Origin: Cylindrodendrum hubeiense
Taxonomy: Eukaryota > Ascomycota > Sordariomycetes > Hypocreales > Nectriaceae
Direction of reading: 5' to 3'
Length of the DNA stretch: 64,000 bases
Assembly (NCBI GenBank): GCA_014621425.1
Contig: JAANBB010000022.1
Location: forward strand, 124,001 to 188,000
Shown: positions 48,022 through 59,531 of the stretch, piece by piece
Numbering within the stretch: position 1 is the first letter of the stretch
Layout of the letters: each line of letters opens with the position of its first letter
The notes under the pieces: model-generated
The model's database searches: none
What the model was told of the DNA's origin: nothing
What the model saw: only the letters and a program-made list of their open reading frames with translations
Made by a program: the position numbers and the translations under genes

Positions 48022-49543
48022 ATGGCGACAAATCCGTCGGGTTCAACCGTGCTAGTGAGTCTTGATTAGTGCTCCGGTCCGTGTGCGCACTAGAAGCCAC
48101 TGGCCCCAGAAATGAGCCGCCTCCTTAGCGTGAAGCTGATCGCTTTCTAGATTGTCATATTTACCCTCGTCTTTATTGCAGCGTTGGTTATTGCAGCTCG
48201 CATCTACCTCCGACTAAAGCTCCAAGGGAAGAGGCTACTCGCAACGGACTTGTTCATGATCGCAGCATGGTGTTCCGCATGCTTAACAGCCTCCATTGAC
48301 GTCGTCTTCCACTTCAATGGAATCTTGAAACCCAATGTCGACTACACATTGGCGAATTACGACGCCGATGACGCTGAAAAACTCAAATATATTTTGAAGG
48401 TACGACATTATCTCCGTTATCGTCCCAATCGGCCATTCGGGGTGCCTCTCACGTCTCTTCATCTGCTCAATGAACTGACGGTGCGAATCCCATTCTAGAT
48501 CCTCTGGGCATGGTGTTTCCCATTCTTCACCACGCATTATCTCAGCAAGGCCTCTCTCCTGGCTTTCTACCTGCACCTGTTCCCCATATTTATGGTCAAG
48601 CGCAGACTTGTACTCTGGGCGACAATTGCATACTGCGTGGTAGCATATATCGTGTCCATATCCGTGGTGCTATTCGTCTGCTTCCCCATTGACAGAAACT
48701 GGTGAGCTGACTTGCCTCATTACACATATTTCGAGTCTGATATCTAACTCATTGTGCAAGGTCTGTTACCAAGCTAGAGGGCTCCTGCCGTAGCGGATTT
48801 ACAGCCACCGTATTCTATATTTCCTGGGCATTAAACCTTCTTGGCAGTCTCGTTCGTAAGTATTGTTCTTTGCATCACACGGCTTCCCATGCTACAGTGT
48901 GATACATAAGCAGCATATTTATTGTCTCCCTAAGCTGAGCTAATATTCGTCCTTCAGTCTTCGCCCTACCATTCTTAATCCTTTATAAGTTAACCATGAG
49001 TACAAAAACGAAAGTGGCCGTCTACAGCATCTTTCTTCTTGGCTTGATTGATATCGCTCTCTCCTTGACGCGGTTCTTGGTAATCCAGTTGGGCAATGCT
49101 GGCGGCTTTCGATCGACCACCCTGATTGGTAAGCTTTCTTTTATATCACCAAGTGAAACTCTCATGATTAGGGTATCTAACATAACCGCTATGTAGAATT
49201 GGTGACTGCCTTGGATTTATACATTGGCTTAATTGTGGCCTGCCTTCCATCTCTTAGGCCGTATCTCCGCCAAAACCCCGGGCAATCATACCAAGATAGC
49301 GATCCCAAGCCTTCACAACCCACCCTCCCACCCCGTCGACTTGGTCAGAACGGGTTTGCAGAGATTGATGAAATGCCATATACCAGCGGAAATGTCGATA
49401 TTGAGGCACCGCGGGCAAATTGTCGCCGATCAGATTCGCCTGACATTATAGGTCGGAGCACCTGGAACTTTGATAGAAAGAGCAACAAGAGTGACATTGA
49501 GCTAGTTACGAGGGCACCTTTAAGCGAGCAGGCACATGCATAA
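48022..49543 (+). CDS. Fungal rhodopsin-domain seven-helix membrane protein (SAT4/Pth11-like)
   Basis: The six exons (48022-48054, 48151-48399, 48499-48701, 48761-48855, 48958-49128, 49197-49543) close to 365 aa. Seven hydrophobic segments can be counted. Between them lie family motifs: ARIYLRLKLQGKRLLATDLFMIAAW, WCFPFFTTHYLSKASLLAFYLHLF and the Cys-containing extracellular SVTKLEGSCRSGF. The C-terminal tail (about 100 residues) is hydrophilic and cytosolic, with many Ser/Pro residues. Members of this large fungal family lack a CFEM domain here, and their ligands are unknown. Plasma-membrane sensing is inference. The first exon has only 11 codons. Confidence 0.87.
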
Positions 49544-49708
49544 GATATAGCGGGAATGTGGAGATGTATCACCGAATTTATAGAGAAGCTCCAAGCAGAT
49601 ATTGGAGACATATGAGGGGAGTTATTAAGAGCAACTTTTTGAATTGAATCGGGACATTTCTTTTTTAGCTATGCGACTACTGAATTAGTACCCATAGTAC
49701 GTCCAATC

Positions 49709-51619
49709 TTAGTTTCCAAACACGTTCAAAGAATGTTCGGCGAACCAGTCCATGCCTCCAGCACGCCAATCGTCAGTCTCAATAGAGCTGCCGTCAATAT
49801 CAAAGACGATGCCCTTCCCTGAGCTGCTCGAAGAGACTTCATAAACTGGCCACGTCTTCTTAGAGAAACGATGTCCCCCCTTGCCGTTGGGATCAAGACC
49901 AGTCACGAAGTTGACCCACGCAGTGGAGATAACCTTGGAGAGAGCCTTGGCCTGCGCAGGGTAGGTCCCGTTGCCGCCGAACGGGTTGGTGGCATATCCG
50001 TCGCCGTTGAGGTTGCGGAAGACAAAAGCAACCTGGAAATAAACAGTTAGCATGAATGTTTTATCAAGGGGCAAATCAGTATTCATACCTCTTGGAAATG
50101 CGTAGCGCCAGTGACCGGGGTCAGGCCATTGACGGTCACATCAAAGCGGTAGACGTAGCTCGGGACTCCGTGCTTTGCCCATGCAATGTTGGACCGACGT
50201 CTCTGATATTGCATAGCGAAATCACCGAACAAAGCAGCAGTACGTCGATACTGCAAGCCCAAAGCCTGCGCATATGCGTCGTTGGCCTCGATGATGTATG
50301 GCCAAGTCTTTAGCGATGGGATGCCCACGCTTTGGTCATTGGGATACAATTCCAGCAATTCATCAACGAGCTCGTCAGCCGACTTCCCAGAATGGCTCTC
50401 AACATCCTCAGGAAAGCCTACGGCAATCGCGGCTTTCATTTCATCGTCAGTGTTGACACCGCCTCCATTTGGTCCTCTGCCGGTACCAAACGCAGAACCT
50501 TCATCGGAATTGGCCCCGATGAGCAGGGGAATCTTGGGAAAGTGTCCATTGTTGAGTTGGTTGGTAGGATAGTCGGCAACAAAGTCGTTGTCCAACACAG
50601 GCGGCCACGGGGACACACCGGTGACGTTTAAGGCGTAGTTGATTTCAGCAAAGGGAGCTTTGCGAAGACAAGCTAGAGCTTTGCCAGAGCCTACCAAGGA
50701 GGCACAGGAAGTCACATTGCCTACTAAGGCGTCAAAAGTCGCCTCGTGGTCCTTTGTAGCGTTGAAGCCTCCTGGAAACCTTCCGATGGCGCCGCCGAAA
50801 CCGGACTCAGCAATAGCTGCACGGAAAAGACCGTCATCCCGCCCTAAGCCAGTTAATATAGCACACACAGTTAAAGGAAGATTCTTACCATTGTATGCAA
50901 ACACCTGAGCTGACACGCTCTCAGCCCCAGAGCTTTCGCCGAAGATGGTGACCTTCTTGGGGGAACCACCGAAGCTGCGAATGTTTTCGTTGACCCAGCG
51001 GAGAGCAAGACGCTGGTCGCGGAATCCGTTGTTGGTGATGCCCGCATCCAGGGCTTCCTCGCCACACAGGAATCCCATTGCGGACAGGCGGTAGTTGATG
51101 CTCACACCAATCACCGGTGTGCCAATCTCCACGCTGCGGTCGACAATGAAGGAAAGATTATACCTGTGGTCGCCGGAGCCGCCCATGTAAAGGCCACCTC
51201 CGTGGATCCAGACAGCAACTGGGAGACCAGTGGTGTCCTTGATACCGGCGGGACGGACAACATTCAGATAGAGACAGTCCTCAGACTGCTCGTATCCGTT
51301 CTGGTCCGAACCATAGCCGTAGCAGTGCGGCGGGTACTCGGTAGCCTGGTGGGTGCCCTTCCACTTTGAGTCCAGCCCCTTTGCCAGAGCGAAGCGGTTA
51401 GGTTTCTGGACCGAGTTAGCTTGGTTAAATTTCGAATAGATTGATGTATCTTACCTGTGCGTAAGGAATGCCGAGGAAGTAGTCCTGGTCATACTCGGTA
51501 CTGTAGATGCCGGAGTACGTTCCATTCTTGACCGCCACTTTCGGTGCTGAGTGCCGAGACGCCGCTACCGAGCCGATGAGGCCTAGGCCGAACAGGACGA
51601 ACTTGGTTACTGAAGCCAT
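49709..51619 (-). CDS. Secreted type-B carboxylesterase
   Basis: The four exons (51619-51455, 51405-50889, 50843-50089, 50032-49709) close to 586 aa. Residues 1-20 are a signal peptide (FVLFGLGLIGSVAAS). Motifs: LGIPYAQ, SEDCLYLNVVRPAG, oxyanion VWIHGGG at about 123-126, nucleophile Ser213 in FGESSGAES, acidic residue in GANSDEGSAFG, and His in GATHFQEV. The 45-nt intron at 50844-50888 has no stop and is a multiple of three, but it interrupts the conserved AYNGRDDGLFRAAI block and should be removed. It is divergent from a Zn2Cys6 regulator gene, a possible but unproven control link. It shares only family-level similarity with the esterase at 40388. Confidence 0.92.
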
Positions 51620-52615
51620 AGCTATAGCTATAAACAGGAGCTTGTAGATAGATCCAGCAGCCGCTAGTTGCTCTACAGTTGCGTACAGCCTATGCGCAAT
51701 ATATACTCGGAAAACGCCTGGCTTCCCGCCTATACGTGACGGCTTCTCGGTCATATTCTCGGGCATATTGGACGGCACAAGGCCGCCCATCAATCCACTA
51801 TGGCATTTTGCCATGGCTCTGCTTTACCGCGTGTCTGGGGAAGAAACGGTGTCGGGCGATGTTTAATTCCGAGTCTTTCCCCATATTCTCCGTAAGCAGT
51901 GTAACCCCCCACCCCCGCTCACCCCATAACATCGGGCCTACTTCGTGACCACAAGAGGAAAACCGTCCCCGCGTCCAGCTTTGGACAGAAACAGGGGAGT
52001 TTCCGTGACAAGGATCCATATAACCTCGGAGACTAGACCTAGTGGGAGCGGAGGGGTTCTGCTTGCCCCGCGTGAGGGGAAGCGTGACCAAGTATCCCCC
52101 GAGCCACATGGCCATCTTGCATGACGTCCGAGCGTTATACGTGTACGTAAACTACTATAGTTCTAAAAAGGCATCTCTTACCGCTGATCCAGGGCCTATA
52201 GACAACCGGAGACCGATGTTGAACCGAGGATTGAGACGGAGACGAATGAGGAGATGCCGTTCGTATGGAACGTCGTACTGGTAACTCTTGTCTAATGTGT
52301 CAGACCAATTACTTGATTTAAATCCGGCCCAGGCCCGCGGTCGGGTCTTTCTTGCTTGGGAAGGTCGCAGCCGTTGCTTCTGTACTATGATTACCAGCTC
52401 ATAGTTAGTGCCGCTACTAGTATCATGACGTCTCGAGCGAAAGAGAGGACGGTGCGTAGATTCGTGCGAGGAGAATAAACGCACTGTCCCACTAGCCCAT
52501 GTCGCTCTAACCCCTGCCATTTCTCCATCCCCATCGTGGGGCACAGGGCGTCGTGAACTCATCCACCTTATCTTTCCCCTCAAGCCACCGCGCCTATCCC
52601 AACCACGCTCCGGTA
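51620..52615. promoter_or_regulatory. Divergent promoter region, esterase and regulator
   Basis: This is one kilobase between head-to-head genes. On the minus strand a TATATA element at 51700-51705 lies about 80 nt upstream of the esterase ATG. No coding region is supported. A C-rich tract at 51904-51922 may be a binding platform, but that is a guess. Confidence 0.5.
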
Positions 52616-54232
52616 ATGTCTGAAGACCTGGGCCAGTTGGGCAGCGGAGTGCCGCGGAAGAGGCGTTTTGCCCCTCGGTCGCGCGTGGGCTGCGTTACCT
52701 GTCGTCATCGGAGGAAGCGCTGCGTCGGAGCCGCAGGAGCAGGCGAGTGCGATGCTTGCCGGCGGCTTAACCTCGAGTGCGTCTGGGATGTGAGAAAGCG
52801 GCTGTCTGATACAGAGTCTGCTGGCTCCGGAACTCCGTCCTCCTCGGCCCCGAAAACTCCAAGGAAGACGAGGTCAAAGGCTCATCCGACATCTACTGCA
52901 GACCGTGATAGACAAACATCCATAAGCCCATCGCCGACATCACTAGGACGGCTCGAGCTAGATGATATTGACCAGCGCATCATCATGTCATACTACATCC
53001 ACTCGTGCGTCCCCATCATTTCCGTGGCCAACATACCCAGCAATTTCCTCACCTCCGTCTACGTCCCCATGGCCTTCCAATGCGAAGCCGTTAGGGATGC
53101 TCTGCTCGCCTGCGCGTCGGCCCATCTGTCGCAGGCTGCTTCCGACCCAGCCCGCCAGGCCCGCCTCCTTGAATTCTCGTCGAGATACCAGATGAAAAGC
53201 CACAAGTTTTTGAAAGAGCGGATATCCCCCGAGGGGCACCTACAGCGCGACGAACTCGAATCCATGGCCGTCATCATGATGCTCGTGGGAGTCGAGGTGC
53301 AGAACGGTGCTCGTACCTCTACGTGGGTAGACCAGCTGAACTGCGTCCGCAACATTGTTCGGCAGCGTGGAGGGAGGACCGCCTTCTGCCGCAGTTCCTG
53401 GGAGGCAGACTGTCTCTACCAGCATTTCCTGTACCATGACGTGATGAGTCTCATAATGGCGGGAGTTTCGGGAAAGGAGACGGAGTATGAGGACGATTTC
53501 GGCGAGGACATCATGTCCCCTTCGCCCAGTCTCCCAATAGAGCCAAAGTTGCCATGGGAAAGGTTTATTTCGGGAGATGACGATCAGCCATCGCCTCCCG
53601 AAACTACCTTCAGCATTTCTCCTGAACCCACCCTCAGCCCTTCTCACGATGCGTTTCACTCGGTCCATCCACTCCTCGGCGTGTCCACAAATCTGTTCCT
53701 CCTCTTTCAGAAAATCAGGCAGGTTCAACACATGGACCTGACAGTCGAGCCAAGCCATTTGTTCCTGGACCTCGAGTGTAAAATATCGTCCATGGAATTC
53801 TGCTCATACCCAACTCTCGAGGAAAGCTCTGTCCATCCTGACACGGGTCGCCTCGACCTCCTTCTCCTTGCCGAAACCATGCGCCTTGTAGCACTCATGA
53901 TGCTCTATCGACGCTCAGTAGCACATGCTCACCATTTACCGGCACTCGCTCGGCGGCTCCTCGACCTGGCCGACAGAATCCCCTCTGGAAGCCCTGTTGA
54001 AGTTGGACTGACATGCCCACTGTTCCTCGCCGGTGCCCAGCTAAGCTCCGAGGCTGATATTGTCCAGTGCGCCACGAGGTTGTTTAAAATTCGCAAGAGG
54101 GTAAAAATTATGAATATCCTGTCGGCTGAAAAGGTGTTGGAAGAGATCTGGCGAGAGAGGTTGAATGGTGGCATTCTCTGGGATTGGGAGCATGTGCTCC
54201 GGAAGCGCCAATGGGTAATTAATTTGGCTTAA
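52616..54232 (+). CDS. Zn2Cys6 transcription factor (fungal-specific DUF3468-like)
   Basis: This is a single-exon 538-aa nuclear regulator. The start is the ATG at 52616; the open frame extends upstream without another ATG. The cluster begins at Cys26: GCVTCRHRRKRC, then CDACRRLNLEC, spacing C-x2-C-x6-C-x8-C-x2-C-x6-C, preceded by the basic PRKRRFAPRSR. A Ser/Thr/Pro linker follows. From about residue 120 the helical regulatory domain runs with SYYIHSCVPIISVA, ACASAHLSQ and VGVEVQNGARTSTWVDQL, the pattern of the fungal transcription factor 2 family. An acidic stretch near residue 310 may activate. It is divergent from the esterase gene. Confidence 0.9.
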   Translation: MSEDLGQLGSGVPRKRRFAPRSRVGCVTCRHRRKRCVGAAGAGECDACRRLNLECVWDVRKRLSDTESAGSGTPSSSAPKTPRKTRSKAHPTSTADRDRQTSISPSPTSLGRLELDDIDQRIIMSYYIHSCVPIISVANIPSNFLTSVYVPMAFQCEAVRDALLACASAHLSQAASDPARQARLLEFSSRYQMKSHKFLKERISPEGHLQRDELESMAVIMMLVGVEVQNGARTSTWVDQLNCVRNIVRQRGGRTAFCRSSWEADCLYQHFLYHDVMSLIMAGVSGKETEYEDDFGEDIMSPSPSLPIEPKLPWERFISGDDDQPSPPETTFSISPEPTLSPSHDAFHSVHPLLGVSTNLFLLFQKIRQVQHMDLTVEPSHLFLDLECKISSMEFCSYPTLEESSVHPDTGRLDLLLLAETMRLVALMMLYRRSVAHAHHLPALARRLLDLADRIPSGSPVEVGLTCPLFLAGAQLSSEADIVQCATRLFKIRKRVKIMNILSAEKVLEEIWRERLNGGILWDWEHVLRKRQWVINLA

Positions 54233-54887
54233 CCATAGTTGGCTGAGCACCGCCAGGCACTTCGGCTATCTCCTAGGGGCGCTATTGCTGGTGGACCACG
54301 TGTGCTGCTTCGGCAAAAGCAAAACTACCTGCAAGTAGCCTAGGACTAACAAACTTGGAGAAGCCCTACAGATGCTCGCTCTACTAGCAATAGCCACCTA
54401 CTACGTAGTAGGGAGATGGTGTAGAAAATGATACGAGTTTGGCGTCTCTGGGACGCTTTCTGTGTATTAGGCATATTTACAAGACTCAGCTCAGGGGGCT
54501 ATAGCCTGCTAATAGTGAGTCAATAGTGGCATTTCCATTCAGCCACACGAAACTATTCGCCGAAGCGCGGACGCCACCGACATCTGTCGGCATTTCTATA
54601 GGCTAGGCGATGGATATATACGGGCCGGTCCCAAGAGGCACCTACTAAGGGCAATGCTTCATCTCCCAATCGTAATGAAATGGCTACTTTGCGCTTGGAG
54701 TCTACGATGGCTCTAACTCGATTCAGGGAGGAGGAGCTCATTCCCAGGTAGCAATCGAGTCAATAGCACGGAGTTCGCACATCGTATCCTAGTATATAGC
54801 ATGCCGGTGCGCATACCCAGGCAAATCCGTTCAACTATCTTTCCCTACCAACACTTACCCTAGTCATTCTTTTTGGTTCCCTCCACG
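54233..54887. other. Intergenic region
   Basis: 3' flank of the regulator and promoter of the next secreted-protein gene. I see no supportable gene. Confidence 0.45.
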
Positions 54888-56275
54888 ATGGTTTCGTTCA
54901 AGATTGGTAGCATTTTCTTGCTGCAGTCTGCATCCCTGTTCGCTAATGCTCTCGGTGCGACGCTCCCGAAAAGGGCAAGCAGGTGCAATGCAGCTTGCAG
55001 CAGTGATGACACCCTCGTCAGTCTTCTTCAATCGCAAGAATACGAAGCTATTCCCTTCTGCAGCAGCTATCTCGGCATCGCTGCGTCCACGGCTCAAGTC
55101 ACAATCACACCCACAGCGTGAGTTTGGCCGGTTCCTATCATCATCTCAGGTTTGCTGTCCTAGAGCGCGAGGCTAATAGCGCATTCCACGCCACAGAGTA
55201 GCTACCATCTACGAAACCGAGTATGTCACCGATGTCGTCACCAATGTCGAGTCCGTCACTGTGACTGTGAATGCGCCGCAGGTAGACAAGCGCGTCGCCG
55301 ATGTCGAGCTCCCCGCGGACTACCCGAACTGGTTGGCTCAATCGTACCCTGCGAGTCGAGTGTCATCTGCTTGCCTCTGCCTCACAATCCCCCAGTCCGT
55401 GGCCACTCAGACGGAAACAGCAGAGGCCGTTACTCAAACCACGGCCATCATTATCACTGAGACGAAAACATCGACTTTCTTGGCCACCGCGACGGCCACA
55501 GCGACTGCCGTGCCCACAACACCCACAAATTACAGAGTCGGAATTGAGATATTTCAAAAGAGTACCGGGGCATCAATCGGATATCTTTACACTTCCAATG
55601 GGCTTGCGATCTCAGCTGCCATCGGGGCTGCAGTAGAAATTTCCTTTGATCTACCATCAGGCGCAACGTATGCCGAGGATATTCACCTTAGCAGCGCTAC
55701 CTTCGACAACTTTGCGCAGGGTGTATCTATGTCCCAATACAATGACGCCTAGTAAGTCAATACGTATTTCTCTAGCTTGCAACTTGCTAAGACGCGCGGG
55801 TACAGTGCTAGCATAGCGACCAGCCCTTTCAGTGAGTACAATCATCAACACACGCTTCAGAGGAAGAGTGGCTCCCCATTCGATGCAAGACTCTAATTAC
55901 GAATTATAGCACCGCCTGGTACAATTGCGACCTCTACTACAGCCGTGACAGACATTGTACGTTTCTGTCTCATTTCCCCTTTCCCCATTCAGCCACCAAC
56001 CTAACATTTATGTGTGCAGTGGACGATCAATACTGAGACCAAAGACATTGGGTTAAAGGCACCTACAGCAGGGGGAATTGGTACGTTTTGGTTTCAACTA
56101 TGACCTATGGCCTGGTTCACACACTGATTGACGAACTCTAGTTTCTACTTTATATCGAGCCGGAGGACGTTTGTACGCGGTTGGTGATTTGGCTCGTTTC
56201 AATTACGTTACCAGCGGGGTACCCTCATATCTCAAATATGAGGTCACCTTGAAGTATTTCACGATTGGCGGTTAA
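54888..56275 (+). CDS. Secreted Thr-rich protein of unknown function
   Basis: The six exons (54888-55117, 55197-55751, 55806-55831, 55910-55956, 56020-56080, 56142-56275) all use GT-AG, and the phases close exactly to 350 aa. Two of them are only 26 and 47 nt long. Residues 1-23 are a signal peptide ending at ANALG. The next segment holds four to six cysteines (CNAACSS, FCSSYLG, ACLCLTIP), then a Thr/Ala-rich, probably O-glycosylated stretch (residues 180-210). The C-terminal 130 residues are beta-rich (YRVGIEIFQKS, GYLYTSNG, VEISFDLPSG, YLKYEVTLKYF). I recognise no named family. The architecture fits fungal cell-wall or surface proteins. It has no GPI signal at the end. Confidence 0.75.
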
Positions 56276-56717
56276 TTGCTACCAGGACACTTGGTTGTGG
56301 TTTTACCTCATCTGACAGCATTGACAAGCTGCCCGTGCCTCTCAGTCCACCCTAAGAGCCTCGGGGTACGAGAAGTATTCAAGCAAGGACGCTAGATAAT
56401 AAATACACTGTCATTCAAGACCTATTGCACAGCATTCCCTTGAGCAAAAGTTTCACTGCAGCTTAACGCACTTAAGCTCCTTCATATCGGCCTCATTCAT
56501 ATGATAGGATGAGGCATGCATTGCAGCGACGCGTTCCACACGGCTGGATAGTGGACAATGAGCCTTGTAATTCGCAAGTCCGCCTAACACTGCCCTGTAT
56601 TGTGGGTCAAATGCACCAGGCTCCGCTTGGCTCCAGCTCAAGACAATCAGAAACCCAGGCCACACCTGCATTTTCATCTTCTCTCTACACCTCACAACCC
56701 TCTATTATTTACCAAAT
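56276..56717. other. Intergenic region
   Basis: Promoter and leader of the HET-6-like gene. No coding region is supported. Confidence 0.45.
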
Positions 56718-59143
56718 ATGAGCGACGGGATATCTTATGATGAGTATGACGAATATTACGATGAATATGATCCCTACTCATCATATCCCGTCTACCGAGC
56801 TCCTGTACCCGCTGAGCCTCAAATTGGGTCTTGTGTTCCTTCGTCTATAGAAGCCGTCGCCAACCCATTAAGCTCTACAGATTCTCCATCTACAACGAGT
56901 TGCGGTGAAAGCTCACTAGTCACGCCCCCAGCGAACCCGGATGTTACGAAAGACTCTCGTGAAACCGGCATCCGAGACAACTCCACCAGCGACTCAAGCT
57001 ATCTCGTTTCCACTCCGAAAGACACGGACACTGCGAGAGGTGTTTCTACCGCCTTTGAATGCCTGGCAGTCGAGAACGAGGCAAACCTTTGTTCTCAGTG
57101 TCGCGTTTTAGTGAGCGACATCCCAGACCTCTCTACGTCATCCAAAGATAGCAACCGTAGTCATCACGGGACTGGCTCGGACTTGAACTCGGCCGCGCAG
57201 TCAGGGTGCATGTTTTGCAAGAGAATTGCAGAGCAAATATGGTGGCGCACTGATGGAATTATACCTCCTCGCAAATGGTACGACCCAGACCCGGGAGGCA
57301 GGTTTACTCGGGCCTGGTGGAGCAAAAGTTCATACCTACCCGACATTAAAATCCTGGCGATATTTGTCGATCAGCCAGTATACACTGCTAAAGGACGGCA
57401 GTCGTGTGTCTTGGCTGTGGCTTTCGATCCTCTGCGAGGTAAGGGTTTCAGTGAATCGGTTGAGAAAACAAGGGGATATTTTGGTTAACTCGTGATGTTA
57501 CAATCTCTAGGCAAAACTCACCGTCCTGCTACAATCATAGCAGTGATCTGGGATCGGACAAATGTTGGGAACAAGCGACTGGATGGCTCAACCACTGCGT
57601 GGAAAATCACCAAGCATGCAGGAATCCAAACTCGTCATGGTATCCCAGTCGTCTAATCGATGTCGGCAAAACTGGTGATTCGACGGTCAAGCTTTGTGTC
57701 ACTGCAGAATCGAATCCGGACGGTCGATATGTCACCCTCAGCCATCGATGGGGAACGGGAGACATGTTCAAGCTCAAAACTAGTGACCTGCAACGGTTCT
57801 TGCAGGGAATAACGATTGCAGATCTCCCACAAACATTCGCAGACGCCATTCAGGTTGCACGCCGTCTTGGAGTTCGATATATTTGGATCGACAGTTTATG
57901 CATCATCCAGGACTCGAGTGAGGACTGGCGCGCTGAATCAGCTCAGATGCAGAACGTCTATCGCCACAGTTTTCTCAACATCTCTGCAGCGGGATCTGGC
58001 GACTCTAGTGGCGATGGTGCACTGTTTCGGCGGCGCAAATCGGACGTGGGTTGGACAGCATGGACAACAAACAAAAGTGACGGACAACGTTATTTAATAT
58101 GCGACGAATATTACTGGAAAAACGAGTTAATGGAGGCTGGACTCAACCGGCGCGCTTGGGTCCTGCAGGAGCGAATGCTGGCCCCGAGAGTCCTTCACTT
58201 CGGCGACAAGCAACTATTTTGGGAATGTCAAGAACAGGAAGCGTGCGAATCCTTCCCAAACGCTATTCCTCCGATCATGGGGGACCCTATGGGAAAGTCA
58301 CTGGACCCAACCACGTATGAAGCTAGGAGGCTCAGAATGAACAGGCCTCCAAGGTTCAAGTGGGATCCTCCGCTAGAGGGCAAACTCGGCCTCACATATG
58401 AGCTCTGGGCCGATATTGTTACGCGATACACTTCCTGCAGTACTACCAAAGAGGCTGACAAGTTGGTCGCGATAAGCGGACTTGCCAGGCAACTATCGGA
58501 AACTCTGAATGACGAGTATATCGCCGGGCTATGGCGCTCAAACCTGGTAGAATGCCTTTGTTGGCTTGTTGACGACCCCAAGGGATCCCGCCGTCCTGAC
58601 GCATACCGAGCACCTTCTTGGTCGTGGGCTTCTGTTGAGGGCAGTGTCCGGTACTGGTTTCTCAACGGCACGCACTCGCAAGTGGGCATTCCCCAAGTGA
58701 CGGTAGAGGAAGTCTCCGTCACTCCCGCAGAGTCCGGAAACTCCTTTGAACAAATCCGGAGCGGATTTATCAAGTTGAGGGGAGACATGGTTGGCCCTAT
58801 CGAAATCAAAACGTCCGGCGACAGGGCATGTGTGATTGACAGCTCAGAATATAAAATGGGCATGATAAGCTATATCGACGTACACCCGGATGTGCCTGGC
58901 TTAAGCGAGCCCAATCTTTATTTCATGCCTTTTCAGAAGTACGTGTGGAAGCAGGGCGATTCTCAATTCCTGTGTCTTATTCTCAGGAAACTTGCACATC
59001 AAGGCTCAGATGTGTACGAGAGGTGTGGCAATTTGGAACTTTCGGGCAATACCAGGTACCTAATTGAAGATAGCGACTATGCACGCAAGACGCGTGCAGG
59101 CACAGGATGGGCAATGATTGAGAGCACTATTACTATAGTTTAG
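56718..59143 (+). CDS. HET-6-like HET-domain protein with apparent frame break
   Basis: The N-terminal part (56718-57438) starts with an acidic Tyr/Asp-rich segment (YDEYDEYYDEYDPYSSY). It carries a Cys motif typical of this subgroup (LCSQC, then SGCMFCKRIAEQIWW). After an intron at 57439-57510, the C-terminal part (57511-59143) holds the linker (GWLNHCVENHQAC, WYPSRLIDVG) and the HET domain: YVTLSHRWG, YIWIDSLCIIQDSSEDW, YRHSFLNISAAGS and RAWVLQERMLAPRVLHF. With the obvious splice sites the two parts do not join in frame: one base is missing or extra between 57438 and about 57560. Reading on in the upstream frame stops at 57658. The HET domain itself is fully intact, about 514 codons from 57599. 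Either an indel has broken the gene or the splice model needs an unusual site. Confidence 0.82.
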
Positions 59144-59531
59144 AATATTGTTTCTGATTGTAGATTTGAAACTCAAGCTTTATCTATCTATACACAGCCA
59201 ACAATAAGACCGGCATCAGCTACTTTGCCATGAAGATTGTTCCCCACAGTCGATTTCTCCATCGAATTGCACCACCAAAACCACGACAATTACTCAGCAC
59301 CGCACAACTATTATGCGCTAACCACACTTTGCATAACTATCCCAGTTGCCGGAAAGTTGCCGGAGTTGCCCGTCAGTCGATAACCACCAGCATCCGTCTT
59401 ATCAAGCCATCAACAACAAGCGACGATACTAATGAGCCGTAAAGGCATCTTTCCCCCTCCCTGGCTATCTGGCCGACTGCTTGCCTGTTTCTGACGCTTG
59501 CAAGCACATCAATTGTCCAAATCGCCCCGTT
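59144..59531. other. Intergenic region
   Basis: Promoter and leader of the following regulator gene. Nothing else is seen. Confidence 0.45.
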
